NCBI GenBank assembly: GCA_023935145.1 | Contig: CM043698.1 | Span: 67,515,001 to 67,579,000, forward strand | Direction: 5' to 3' | Origin: Bretschneidera sinensis | Lineage: Eukaryota; Streptophyta; Magnoliopsida; Brassicales; Akaniaceae | DNA: 64,000 nucleotides | Part shown: one piece after another, positions 47,974 to 59,495 of the stretch | Layout: each line of letters begins with the position of its first letter | Position numbering within the stretch: position 1 is the first letter of the stretch | Notes under the pieces: model-generated | Told to the model about the DNA's origin: nothing | Database searches by the model: none | The model's input: only the letters and a program-made list of their open reading frames with translations | Program-made: the position numbers and the translations under genes

Positions 47974-48330
47974 TGATGGAGTACATAATGAAAAATGGAT
48001 TTAATGCTTTGGATTTAAGAATTAGGGATTATTTTGATTGAGGGTAATTTTGTAATTAGGATAATATTAGGGGTAGCTTAGGAATGTTACATTTTAGTAG
48101 GACTAGGTTTCTAAGATGTCTATATATAAGCTATCTCTATGTTATTTTAAAGCTAGCTAATGAATGAAAACAACTTTTATTGATATCAAACAACTCTGAG
48201 ATTGAGTTTGTTCATTTTTTCGTGTGATTGAGTTGCGACTCCATGTGATTGGGAAAATCCATGTGATTAGGATTGTGTCTATTTTATTTTCTTGTTACTT
48301 GGTTACTTTCTTCTACTCTTCTACATCACA
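47974..48330 (+). repeat. Solo-LTR candidate
   Basis: 357 bp starting TGATGGAGTACATAATG and ending CTACATCACA, with a promoter-like TCTATATATAAGC near 48119. It is absent from the matching place in the second duplicated block, which supports a later insertion. No clear target duplication flanks it, and about 40 bp beyond its end are also missing in block 2. Confidence 0.4.
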
Positions 48331-48684
48331 TACCCAACTAGCTTTTATGTTTATCTTTATCTGTAAAGGTTACTTATGAAACAGGATTGATAGCTCCAAC
48401 CATGACAGTTAGGTCCCTTTATTTAGTTTGGGAGGGTCACAATTATGCTATAATTAGCCTTGTGGTTACCATGTATTTATTTATCAGACGATTAAAACTA
48501 GGCTAGTTTTTGTATATACCAGCTGCCGGCCTGGCAATTTCAAGGCCACTCTTTATCATAGAATGCCGGAACACAATTGATTAGTCATTGTTAGCATTGC
48601 CAAATCAATTTCAGATCATCAATTATGCAGTACAAAGTTAATTTTTCGTGATTTCATCAATCACAGCTAGCTTCAGAATGATCT

Positions 48685-48687
<3 letters not shown>

Positions 48688-48728
<41 letters not shown>
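48688..48728. repeat. (AT)n microsatellite
   Basis: 41 bp of uninterrupted alternating A and T, about 54 bp upstream of the subtilase copy 1 start codon. The equivalent place in copy 2 (near 53400) has only a short TATGTATATG. Confidence 0.95.
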
Positions 48729-48731
<3 letters not shown>

Positions 48732-48781
48732 AGATCTTTTAAACCTATGAAGTTCATATCCAGTAGATTGTGACCTCAACA

Positions 48782-50964
48782 ATGGAACAATTCATTCCCT
48801 GCCATTTCCTTTCTCTCTTCCTTCTCTTCTCAATTGCCACATCATTGTCCATTTCAGGAGATCGGAGGACCTACATTATCCACATGGACAAATCAGCGAT
48901 CCCAGCTCCCTTCTCCACCCACCATGAGTGGTACATGTCGACCCTTTCTTCCCTCTTGTTGCCAGTTGCTACGTACCCTGAATCAGTTGGCCAACTCCAC
49001 ACTAGCCACACCCCAAACTTTCTCGGCCTGAGGAAACACACTGGGTTGTGGCCTGCATCTGGGTTTGGTGATGACATGATTGTAGGTGTCCTTGATACCG
49101 TCGTTTGGCCTGAAAGTGAGAGCTTCAAAGATGATGGCATGCCCCCAGTGCCATAAGTGAAACTGGTACAGAATTCAACTCTTCTCATTGCAACAAGAAG
49201 CTGATTGGGGCTAGGTCCTTCGGTAAAGGAATGAAGCAGCTAGGCTTGAACATTTTGAAAACAGACGACTACGATTCTCCGAGGGACTTCATGGGTCATG
49301 GATCTCACACATCATCAACAGTAGCTGGAAGCCGGGTGCAACATGTTGATTATTTTGGGTATGCTGAAGGACCAGCTATTGGTGTTGCACCACTGGCCAG
49401 GCTTGCCATGCACAAAGTGTTGTTCTTCAATGGCAGCTATGATGTTGCGGCAACTGATGTTCTAGCTGGCATGGATCAAGCCATAGAAGACTGCGTGGAT
49501 GTCTTGTCACTGTCCTTGGGGTTCTTCGAGACTCCATTTGATGAGAACCCAATAGCTGTAGGAGCATTTGCAGCCTTGAAGAAAGGAATATTTGTTGCTT
49601 GCTCAGCTGGAAATGCTGGCCCTCATGCATACACCATGCTCAATGGGGCTCCCTGGATCACCACTGTTGGTGCTGGAACCATTGATAGAGATTTTGCAGC
49701 TCAAGTAACAATGGGTGATGGGGCTTTAACTGTTACTGGAAGATCTGCTTACCCAGAAAACCTGTTTATTTCCAGGGTTCCAATTTACTTTGGAAATGGA
49801 AATCGAACCAAAGAAATCTGTGACTACCTCTCATTAGATCCTGAAGAAGTTGCTGGCAATTATATATTTTGTGACTTAGACTTGGATGGTGGGATAACTG
49901 TAGATCAACAGTTGTTTGAAATGGACAGAACTGGAGCTGCTGGAGCTATCTTCAATTCAGACTCGGGGCAGTTTCTCCAACCCAAAGAATTTTACCAGCC
50001 ATTCGTGATAGTGAACCCGAAAGATGGAGAGTTGGTTAAGAATTACATAATCAATTTGAAGAACGCAACATTCAGTATCAAGTTCCAGATAACAATTTTA
50101 GGCACTAAGCCAGCTCCACAAGTGGCATACTTTTCATCCCGAGGACCTGATAGGCAATCACCATGGATTCTGAAACCTGATATTTTGGCTCCTGGGGTTA
50201 ATATATTGGCCGCCTGGGTGCCGAACCGAGGCTTTGCAGCGATCGGCGAGGATAATCTTCTACTCACAGATTATGCTATCATATCAGGAACTTCCATGTC
50301 ATATCCTCATGCAGCTGGCATTGCAACATTGGTTAAAGCTACTCATTGCGATTGGAGTTCAGCTGCTATCTGATCAGCAATGATGACAACTGCAGATGTG
50401 ATTGACAATGCGAACGGTCAGATCATCGACATGACTACAGAAGTTGCTGGTACTCCTCTTGATTTTGGTGGAGGACACATCAATCCTAACATGGCCATGG
50501 ACCCTGGCCTTGTTTATGATATGGAGGTTGAAGACTATATCAACTTCCTCTGTGGGTTGAACTATACATGCAAACAGATGAAGATTATCACAAGGGCATC
50601 AAATTTTACTTGTGAAAATTCTAATCTTGATCTTAATTATCCCTCATTTATCGTGATCCTGAACAATACTAACACTACCAGCTTCACTTTCAAGAGAGTG
50701 TTGACGAACATAGCGGATACTAGCTCGGTTTATCATGCAGTACTGCAGGCTCCTGCTGGTATGAAAGTTGTGAATCCAGCAACAATTTCCTTTGCAGGAA
50801 AATACAGTAAAGCTGAGTTCAATTTGACAGTGAACATTAATTTGGGGGTTATTGCTAGTGTTCCCCACAGTGATTATATAGGGAATTATGGGTTCTTGAG
50901 CTGGTTTGAGGTCAATGGGAAACATGTTGTGAGAAGTCCCATTGTCTCTGCATTTGCCCCTTAA
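48782..50964 (+). pseudogene. Subtilisin-like serine protease, SBT1.9-like, copy 1 (disabled)
   Basis: Single-exon S8 family gene. The ATG at 48782 starts a signal peptide (MEQFIPCHFLSLFLLFSI), followed by an I9 prodomain YIIHMDKSAIP. Against copy 2, about 100 bp of the prodomain are missing in frame near 48965. The Asp region (VGVLDTVVWPES) is present. A 16-bp deletion at about 49154 then creates a TAA and shifts the frame. The next frame is open from 49231 with the catalytic His in GHGSHTSSTVAG, oxyanion-type SAGNAGP, a PA-like insert, and the catalytic Ser in GTSMSYPHAAG (Tyr where Cys is usual). A TGA at 50371 replaces the Arg expected in AAIRSAMMTTA. The Fn3-like C-terminal part is open to 50964, ending SAFAP. 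Intact relatives are secreted cell-wall proteases. With two lesions and a truncated prodomain it should not give an active enzyme. Confidence 0.85.
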
Positions 50965-51311
50965 ATCTGAGGAATGAGAAGGAACAATTGATGCAGATGC
51001 ATCTTAATCATGAGCAAGTTGTTTCACTTTCATTTTTCATTTTTGAATGTTTTAAGGAATTTTTGGGTTTTTATCAAAAATGGACTTTGTATTTTGAGGT
51101 TGATCCCAATTGGAGGTGGCAAAGGCTGGTCCGTACCGGAAAACCGACTCACCTAAACCGGAAAATATATTAAATGATGACTCGGATATGGCTCGACTTG
51201 GACCTGAGTGATCTGAAACTTAAAAGGATTAGAGGTTGAGATTGTTCAAACCCAAGCTCCCAGAAACCCAAAAGCCTTAACACAAAATGATCCGAATCCG
51301 AAACGACTTGT
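50965..51311. other. Junction between the two duplicated blocks
   Basis: 3' flank of subtilase copy 1, then a segment from about 51105 with CCGTACCGGAAAACCGACTC and ACCCAAAAGCC that is not found at the matching place before kinase exon 9 or after copy 2. The block 2 homology to kinase exon 9 begins at about 51312. The novel segment looks repeat-like, but its class is unknown. Confidence 0.45.
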
Positions 51312-51810
51312 GAAAGTGATGTGCACAGCTATGGTGTGCTACTGTTGGAATTAATGACTGCAAGAAGAGCAGTACAAGATGGCGAAATCAGGTAGATTCG
51401 TCCCAAAGGCTCATAACTTCAGAATCAAGACTACCCGTGCTAGTTGACCCGACCCGTATCAAAGAATCCTTTGACATAGACCAGCTTCAGACGTCTGTTA
51501 CCATTGTGAGATGGTGCACCCAGAAGGAAGGGCGGGCTGGGCCTTCTATCAAACAGGTTCCTAGGCTTCTATAGGAGAGTTCAGACGCATTACATAGTGG
51601 CTTTGTACAAGCTGTGGAAGATGAAGAGTGTGAAGGAACTAAGGGGAGGGGAAGGACAAGGGGAAATTTTATAAGAGTGATTCCATTTTTCACAGTAGGG
51701 ATGGAAGATTTCTTCTTCGTCGACTACATCTAGATCATATTTAGTAGAAGCTTTTTACTTGAAAGTGGCTCTCCACAATCTCCTCCAACGTATTCTCTCC
51801 TTGAGTCCGA
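51312..51810 (+). pseudogene. Fragment of the receptor kinase last exon (duplicated)
   Basis: It matches kinase exon 9 from the [10 protein letters not shown] segment (about 46698) to its stop region (47204). The reading frame is broken: a short deletion after AGATGGCGAAATC removes the KNLVE region, TAG and other stops appear (for example in CTTCTATAGGAGAG), and several small indels occur near 51710-51740. There is no upstream kinase domain, so it cannot encode a kinase. It marks the 5' end of the tandemly duplicated block; the homology continues into its 3' flank to about 52650. Confidence 0.88.
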
Positions 51811-52020
51811 TCATTTGTTTGCTTTAGTTGCCAATCATGGGTAGAATACTGCTGCACTAAATGAACTCATGTTTGACAAGCATCGGATTATTGGCCTACT
51901 TTGAGTTCTGAGTTGCCATCTTTGTTCTGCAGACGTTTTCTTTCTATAGAGTATGTCAGTGACTTAGCAATTTTAGTGGTAGGAAGGAGATAGTTTTAAA
52001 AGTAGTCGTGTTTTGGTTTA

Positions 52021-52219
52021 GGCTTAATTACAAAAAATACCTTGTGGTTGACTGCATTTTCAAAAAATACTCTGTGGATGACTATTTTCAAAAAATACCT
52101 TGAAATTTTTTTGTAGTAAAAAATATCTTGTGGTATGTTTCTGTTAGTAAAAAATACCTCGTGGTAAGTTTCTGTTAGTCAAAAATACCCTATCACATGA
52201 TATTTTTTGTAATTAAGCC
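52021..52219. mobile_element. MITE with 19-20 bp terminal inverted repeats
   Basis: It starts GGCTTAATTACAAAAAATAC and ends with the reverse complement of GGCTTAATTACAAAAAATAT, 199 bp in all. Inside, five or six imperfect AAAAAATACCTTGTGG-type units repeat every 20-45 bp. The insertion is absent from the matching place in block 1 (near 47440), so it entered after the duplication. TTT-like flanks may be a 3-bp target duplication. No coding capacity. Confidence 0.8.
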
Positions 52220-52651
52220 TTTGTAGTCCTAAAATTTTTGGGAGCACTAGAGACATATTTCTGGCTTGCATTGTAATGATATTGCAAACAAATTAGTCAT
52301 AAGCATTAGTTCTGCTCTTTCCTCTGCCAAAAGTAAAGGAAATGTCAAACCTCAATCACTCTGTGTTCTGTCTAATGGAGTTTCTGGCAATTTATTTTTG
52401 AAATTCAAAGGGCATGTTCGTAGCTCGGATTTTCAGTGGAAACAAAATTGTTTCATTGGTATATACATTACCATTAGGGTTCACTCTTGTTTTTCATGAG
52501 GTCTTTCCTGCATCAAGACAATCATGCCAGTACTTCTGGCGCGCATATATATATACACTCACTTTTGTGATGAATGCACTATACAGAAAGGATCTATGCC
52601 TAAAAATGATATATAGCAAAATAGAATGAATTCAAACTTCATTTTTTTCTA

Positions 52652-52975
52652 GGTTGCATTTGGATTCATGAATTTGAAATACATATATTTGTATTTCAAA
52701 TTAGTTGAAAAAAAATTTAAATACAATTTAAAGACTAAAGTTTTTACATTATCACACATTGATTAATTGATCCAATCTTTAAAACTTGTGAATTTAAAGT
52801 ACATTTTTAAAAGATGGCATTTCAAACTCATAATTTTAAAAGTACTTCTAAACATGTAAAATTGATATAGTTGAAATTTCATCTAAAGCTTTTTAAACTA
52901 ACTTTATATATAAATATATGCATTTTAAATTGATGTTTTCAAGTATTAAAAAAATGATGTTTTCAAATGAAGCAT
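52652..52975. repeat. AT-rich insertion specific to block 2
   Basis: Block 1 runs directly from the CAAACTTCAATTTTTTCT region (about 47880) to TTAGAGTTAACAAGCAAATG (about 47913). In block 2 about 320 bp intervene, including a short inverted repeat TTGAAATACA/TGTATTTCAA near 52672-52702. Class unknown. Confidence 0.45.
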
Positions 52976-53465
52976 TTCAGCTTAGAATTAACAAACAAAT
53001 GATGAAATCCTGCTATTTCATACAGATATCTTGGGGTTAATCATGAGACAGGATTCATAGTCCCTACAATGAGAGTTAGGTCCCTTTATGTACTTTGGAT
53101 GGTATATGCAGATTGTCTCGAAGAAAAATTACCATTGTCAGCAAACATGACCGCCACAACTATGCTGTAGTTAGCCCTGTCGTTTCCCTTTATCTATTTG
53201 TCAGACGATTAAAACTAGGCTAGTTCTTGTATATACCAGGTGCCGACCTGGTAATTTCTAGGCCACTCTATGTTATAGAATGTTGAATCACAGTTGACCA
53301 GATCATTATTATCATTGTTTAATAAATTTAAGATTACCACTTAATTAGTACACAGTTAAATTTTCTTGATTTCAGCGATTACAGCTAGCCTCAGAATGAT
53401 CTATGTATATGTGTTAGATTCTTTGAACCTACGAAGTCAATATCCAGTTGTTTGTGATCTCAAAA

Positions 53466-54848
53466 TTGGAACAGTTCACTGCCTCCCATTTCCTTTTTTC
53501 TCTTTATTTTCTTTTCCATTGCCCCATCATTGTCCACAGCAGGAGATCGGAGTACCTACATTATCCATATGGACGAATCTATGATCCCAGCTCCCTTCTC
53601 CACCCACCATGACTGGTACATGTCGACCCTTTCTTCCCTCTCATTGCCGGATGGCGTTTCCCATACCCATCTTTACACCTACAATCATGTGATTGACGGC
53701 TTCAGTGCTGTGCTGTCACAATCCCACCTGGATGAACTCAAAAAATTGCCTGGTCATCTTTTCACGTACCCTTAATCAGTTGGCCAACTCCACACTACCC
53801 ACGCCCCAAACTTTCGTGGCCTGCATCTGGGTTTGGTGATGACATGATTGTCGGTGTCCTTGATACCAGCGTTTGGCCTGAAAGTGCGAGCTTCAAGGAT
53901 GATGGCATGCCCCCAGTGCCAGAGCGTTGGCATGGCATACGTGAAACTGGTACAGAATTCAAGTCTTTCTCATTGCAACAAGAAGCAGATTGGGGCTAGG
54001 TCCTTTAGCGAAGGAATGAAGTGACAAGGCTTGAACATATCAAAAGCAAATGACTACGATTCTCCGAGGGACTTCAAGGGCCATGGATCTCACACATCGT
54101 TGACAGTAGGCGGCAACCAGGTGCGGAATGTTGATTATTTTGGGTATGCTAAAGGAACAGCTATTGGTGTTGCACCACTGGCTAGGTTGCCATGTATAAA
54201 GTGGTGTTCTTCAGCGACGACTATGGGGCTTTTATTGCTGCAACTGATGTACTAGCCGGCATGGATCAAGCCATAGAAGATGGCGTCGATGTCTTCTCAC
54301 TGTCGTTAGGGTTCTTGGAGACTCCTTTTGATGAGAACCCCATAGCTGTAGGAGCATTTGCAGCCTTGTAGAAAGGAATATTTGTTGCTTGCCCAGCTGG
54401 AAATGCAGGCCCTCATGCATACACCATGGACAATGGAGCTCCCTGGATCACCACTGTTGGTGCTGGAACCATTGATAGAGATTTTGCAGCTCAAGTAACA
54501 ATGGGTGATGGGGTTTTAACTGTTACCGGAAGATCTGCTTAGCCGGAAAATCTGTTTGTTTCCAGGGTTTCTATTTACTTTGGACAAGGAAATCGAACCA
54601 AAGAAATCTGTGACTTTTACTCATTAGACCCTGAAGAAGTTGCAGGCAAGTATATATTTTTGTAACTTGGACTTGGATGGTGGTATAACTGTAGCTCAGC
54701 AGTTGTTTGAAATGGACAGAACTGGAGCTGCTGGAGCTATCTTCCATTCAGACATGGGGCAGTTTCTCCGACCCAAAGAATTTTACAAGCCATTCGTGAT
54801 AGTGAACCCGAAAGATGGAGAGTTGGTTAAGAATTATATAATCAATTT
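53466..54848 (+). pseudogene. Subtilisin-like protease copy 2, 5' part (disabled)
   Basis: Paralogue of 48782-50964. The start codon has become TTG (53466), and a frameshift lies in the signal peptide. The prodomain is complete here (YIIHMDESMIPAP to [10 protein letters not shown]), including the part lost in copy 1, then TAA at 53773. About 25 bp are missing near 53820 where GGCCTG was duplicated. The ERWHGI segment lost in copy 1 survives (53920). Further lesions are a frameshift at about 54187, TAG at about 54368 (AAG in copy 1), TAG at about 54541 (TAC in copy 1) and an extra base near 54660. The His motif GHGSHTSLTVGG is present. Copia D interrupts the gene after AATTT at 54848, and the gene resumes at 60098. 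Confidence 0.87.
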
Positions 54849-55433
54849 TGTGATAACCGATGGTTTTTTTAGTGGTAAAGCCACTTTCTTCACTTTGCTT
54901 AATTAATAATGGTTGCAGCATTGGGACAACATGGAAGGCAATTAAAAAAGGGTTAATGGAGCACTAATCTCTTGACCATTCATTTTGGAGAGGAACGTGG
55001 AGACTTGTCTACCACAAGTTCTTCAAGTGACTTGCCTATAAATGGCTTGTTTCAGTTGTGCTATATATAGTGTGAAGGAATCCGAGAGCATCTACTAGAA
55101 AGAGAGCAAATATTTTTGTGAGAGTTTTCTTGATAGTTACTATTTAGAGAAGAAAATTTATTCTTTTTTGTAAGTAATATTTTTCCAATTTTGTGAGAGA
55201 GTTGTTTTTCCTATTACAATAGAGATTAGACAATTGTTATCTCATCGTAATTAGAGGGAAGATGTTGTAATCCCTATTTTAAAATAGTGAAATCCTCCTA
55301 CACTTGCCCGTGGTTTTTTACCCCAATTTGTTCGGAAGTTTTTTCACGTAAAATAGTTGTGTCCATTTTATCTTTATTTTTCTCATTTCACTTTAGTTGT
55401 GTGTTAGCTTCGACCCGATAATTTTTCTTAACA
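54849..55433 (+). repeat. 5' LTR of Copia D
   Basis: 585 bp. It matches the 3' LTR closely and lacks a 16-17 bp segment (around TAAATATTGTATTTG) that the 3' LTR has near 59550. A promoter-like GCTATATATAGTG lies near 55060. Confidence 0.92.
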
Positions 55434-55434
55434 G

Positions 55435-55445
55435 TGGTATCAGAG
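55435..55445 (+). other. Primer-binding site of Copia D
   Basis: TGGTATCAGAG one base after the 5' LTR end, complementary to initiator tRNA-Met. Confidence 0.88.
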
Positions 55446-55486
55446 TAATTGGTTGAGGGGTGTGAAGCAGATCGTTGTGAACGAGA

Positions 55487-58400
55487 TGTTAACTACGACA
55501 AAGTTTGATGTTGAGAAGTTTAACAGGAGTAATTTCTCTTTGTGGAAAATGAAGATTAAGGCAATTTTGAGGAAAGACAATTGTTTGGTAGCAATTGGAG
55601 AAAGGCCCGCAGAGATCACTGACGACAGCAAGTGGAACGAGACGGACGGCAACGTAATTGTCGATCTGCACTTAGCACTAGCCGATGGAGTGTTATCTAG
55701 TGTGGCGGAAAAGAAGACTGCGAAGGAGATTTGTGATACTCTAACAAGACTGTACGAGGCCAAGTCACTACACAATAAGATCTTCTTAAAGAAGAGACTT
55801 TACACTCTTCGAATGGCGGAATCCACGTCGGTGACCGACCATATCAACATTTTGAGTACTCTATTTTCGTAACTTACATCGATGGGTTACGCAATAGAGA
55901 CATTTGAACGTGCGGAGCTTCTACTACAAAGTCTACCTGACTCGTATGATCAACTCATTATCAACTTGACGAACAACATCCTCACGGACTATCTAGTCTT
56001 CGACGAAATTGCAGCTGCTGTTTTGGAAGAAGAAACCAGGCGCAAAAACAAGGAAGACAGACAGGCAGGTTTGTAGCAAGTGGAAGCTTTGACGATGACG
56101 AGAGGAAGATTAACGGAACATGGCCCTAGTGGGAGTCAGAATCATGGTAGATCAAAATCAAGAAGTAAAAAGAATTTCAAGTGCTACAATTGTGGTAAGA
56201 AAGGGCATGTCAAGAAGGATTGTTGGTACAAAAAGAAGAGTGGAGTCCCTGAGTCATCAAATGCTCTAGGGAATGTGGCAAGTGCCTCAGATGATGGTGA
56301 AGTTCTATACAGCGAGGCAACAACGACAGTTGGAGGCAGAAAGCAGTTCACTGACATCTGGTAACTAGACTCAGGAGCAACATGGCACACGACATCTCGG
56401 AGAGAATGGTTTCACAAATATGAACCAGTCTCAGGAGGTTCTGTACACATAAGTGATGATCATGCTTTGGAGATTGCTGGTATTGGTACTATCGAGATAA
56501 ATATGTTTGATGGTACAATTCGCACTATTCAGGATGTACAACATGTGAAGGGCCTGAGGAAGAATCTATTGTCTTTGGGGCAAATAAATAGTCTTGGATG
56601 TAAGACCCATATCGAAAATGGGATCATGAAGATTGTTAAAGGTGCACTTGTGGTTATGAAGGCAGAAAAGATCGCAACGAATCTATTCATGCTAAAAAGG
56701 GAAACATTGAAGGAAGTTGATGCGTGTGTCAAGTCAATCAACAAGGGAGAAGAGTCGACGATGATGTGGCATCTCAAACTAGGTCACATGTCGGAACGAG
56801 GTTTGAAGATTCTCTCCGACAGAAAGCTGCTTCTAGGGCTCAAATCGGTAAATCTATCTTTCTGTGAGCATTGTGTTACAAGTAAGCAGCATAGATTGAA
56901 GTTTAGCAGATCTGATGCTAGGAGTAAATGCATTCTAGACTTGAATCATTATGATGTATGGGAGTCACCAGAAATGTCCCTAGGAGGAGCAAAGTACTTT
57001 GTGTCTTTCATTGATGATTACTCTAGGAGATGTTGGGTGTATCCAATCAAGAAGAAGTCAGATGTATTTCCAGTATTCAAAGACTTCAAAGTGCGGGTGG
57101 AACTTGAATCTGGGAAAAAGATTAAGTGCTTGAGGACAGATAATGGAAGAGAGTACACAGACGGCGAGTTTCTTGCTCTTTGTAAGCGGGAAGGTGTCAA
57201 ACGACAATTCACAGTCACATACACGCCTCAGCAAAATGGAGTGGCAGAGCGGATGAATAGAACTCTTATAGAAAGGATGAGAGCTATGTTGAGGACTGCA
57301 GGTCAACCCAACTCTTTTTGGGCAGAAGTAGCCAAAACTGTCTGTTATGTGATAAATCGGTCGCCATCAACAGCAATTGATTTAAAGACGCCGATGGAGA
57401 TGTGAACTGGTAAGCCAGCAGACTACTCTACTTTACATTCTTTTGGATGTCCTGCGTATGTGATGTACAATGCCCAAGAAAGAACGAAGTTGAATCCGAA
57501 ATCTAGGAGGTGTATATTCTTTAGGTATGCTGACGGAGTAAAGGGGTATTGCTTATGGGATCCCACTGCCCGCAAGGTTGTTGTCAACAAGGATGTGATC
57601 TTTGTAAAAGATCAACTACTACAAAAAGATGGAGATGATAACACGTCGAAAGAGGTTTCAGAGACTACAACAATATAGGTGGAAACTAATCCGGTACAAG
57701 AAACTCCAGTTTCTACTAAAGCAGCACCAGAGCATGAGGTACAAGAACCAGTCGAGTCCGAGGCTCTAGAAGTTCGTCGGTCAACTCGTGAGAGAAGGCC
57801 GCCAGCTTGGCATTCGGAGTATGTTACTGAGAGCAATGTTGCACACTGTCTTTTAACGGAGGATGGAGAGCCCTCAACTTTCCAAGAAGCTACAAGTAGC
57901 TCAGATGTGTCTTTGTGGATGGTAGCAATGCAGGAAGAAATTGAAGCTCTACACAAGAATAAGACTTGGGAACTAGTACCATTGCCACATGGGAGAAAAG
58001 CTATAGGTAACAAATGGGTCTACAAGATCAAGCGGGATAACAATGATCAAGTGGAACGGTTTCGTGCAAGATTGGTGATAAAGGGATTCGCTCAGAAAGA
58101 AAGTATTTATTTCAATGAGATATTTTCCCTGGTGGTTCGGCTTACAACAATCAGAGTAGTCCTGGCTATGTGTGCTACGTTTGACTTACATCTGGAGCAG
58201 TTGGATGTGAAAACTGTATTTCTTCATGGAGAACTTGAAGAAGAAATCTATATGCTCCAACCAGAAGGTTTTGCTGAAACAAGAAAGGAGAACTTGGTTT
58301 GCAGGTTGAACAAATCTCTATATGGTCTCAAACAGGCACCGAGGTGTTGGTACAAGAGATTTGATTCCTTCATTATTAGCCTTGGATACAGCAGACTCAG

Positions 58401-59430
58401 TTCAGACCATTGTACGTACTTCAAAAGGTTTGATGGTAATAATGATTTTATTATCTTGTTGTTGTATGTGGATGACATGTTGGTAGCAGGCCCCAACAGA
58501 GATCAAATCCAAGAATTGAAGGCACAGTTGGCTAGGGAGTTTGATATGAAGGACTTGGGACCAACAAACAAGATTCTAGGGATGCAGATTCACCGAGACA
58601 AAAATAATAGGAAGATTTGGCTTTCCCAGAAGAACTACTTCAACAAGATCTTGCGACACTTCAACATGCAAGACAGGAAGCCAATTTCTATCCCACTTCC
58701 TATTAATTTCAAGTTAAACTCAAGTATGTGTCCTAGCAATGAAGCAGAGAGGAAGGAGATGTCTCGAGTACCGTATGCATCAGCAGTGGAAAGTTTGATG
58801 TTTGCTATGATTTGTACAAGACTAGACATTGTACAAGCAATGGGAGTGGTTAGTCGATTTATGGCGAATCCTGGTGGAGAGCATTGGAATTTTGTGAAGA
58901 GGGTTCTGAGATACACCAGAGGAACCTCAGATGCTGCATTATGTTACGGAGGATCAGATTTTACTGTCAGAGGCTATGCTGATTCAGATTTTGCAGGGGA
59001 TCTCATTAAAAGCAAGTCTATTACAGGTTATGTGTTTACACTTGCAGGAGGAGCTGTAAGCTGGGTTTCTAAACTGTAGACAGTTGTGGCTCTATCTACA
59101 ATGGAAGCAGAATACATGGCGGCTACACAAGCTTGCAAGGAAGCAATTTGGATACAAAGGTTATTGGAGGAGCTCGGGCACAAGCAGGAGAAGATTGTTC
59201 TGTTTTGTGACAGTCAGAGTGCCTTGCACATTGCAAGGAATCCAGCTTTTCATTCACAGACAAAGCACATAAGGGTTCAGTATCACTTCGTTCGAGAAGT
59301 AGTGGAAGAAAGTAGTGTGGGTATGCAGAAGATTCACACCGACGAGAACCTAACAGATGTTATGATCAAGCCGATCAACACTGACAAGTTTAAATGGTAT
59401 AGATCCTCATGTGGTCTAGTGGAAACGTAA
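55487..59430 (+). pseudogene. Copia D gag-pol polyprotein, one frame with six nonsense codons
   Basis: The likely start is the ATG at 55487 (MLTTTKFDVEKFNRSNFSL). The whole polyprotein of about 1310 codons lies in a single frame, broken only by stops at 55870 (TAA), 56074 (TAG), 56362 (TAA), 57403 (TGA), 57676 (TAG) and 59077 (TAG). Order: gag; a CCHC knuckle CYNCGKKGHVKKDC at 56182-56223; protease LDSGATWH near 56368; pre-integrase and integrase with SFIDDYSRRCWVY near 57006 and LRTDNGREY near 57133; RT with YVDD at 58464-58475; RNase H with STMEAEY near 59095 and CDSQSALHIA near 59207. All core catalytic motifs are present. Five of the six stops fit simple C-to-T or G-to-A change of Gln or Trp codons. 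It cannot make a full polyprotein as it stands. Confidence 0.9.
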
Positions 59431-59484
59431 GCAAGCATAGATTTGGCAAGTGATGAAGGATGGAAGGATTACAAAAGTGATTTT

Positions 59485-59495
59485 AAGTGGGAGAA
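59485..59495 (+). other. Polypurine tract of Copia D
   Basis: AAGTGGGAGAA immediately before the 3' LTR start at 59496. Confidence 0.88.

Larger units (their letters stand above)
47205..48781. other. Intergenic between receptor kinase and subtilase copy 1
   Basis: The first part is the 3' untranslated region and flank of the kinase. Much of 47205-47960 and 48373-48780 is repeated, diverged, at 51811-52650 and 52975-53465, as part of the tandem block duplication. Sequences present only here are the solo-LTR candidate and the (AT)n run. The last 300 bp should contain the former subtilase promoter. Confidence 0.55.
51811..53465. other. Intergenic of block 2 (duplicated flank plus insertions)
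   Basis: A diverged copy of 47205-48780, carrying two sequences that block 1 lacks: the MITE at 52021-52219 and an AT-rich insertion at about 52652-52975. 53190-53460 corresponds to the subtilase upstream region of block 1 (shared CAGACGATTAAAACTAGG). Confidence 0.6.

Noticed and set aside
51487..51693. 68-codon minus-strand frame within the kinase fragment
   Set aside because: It is antisense to the duplicated kinase exon; the sense homology explains the sequence.
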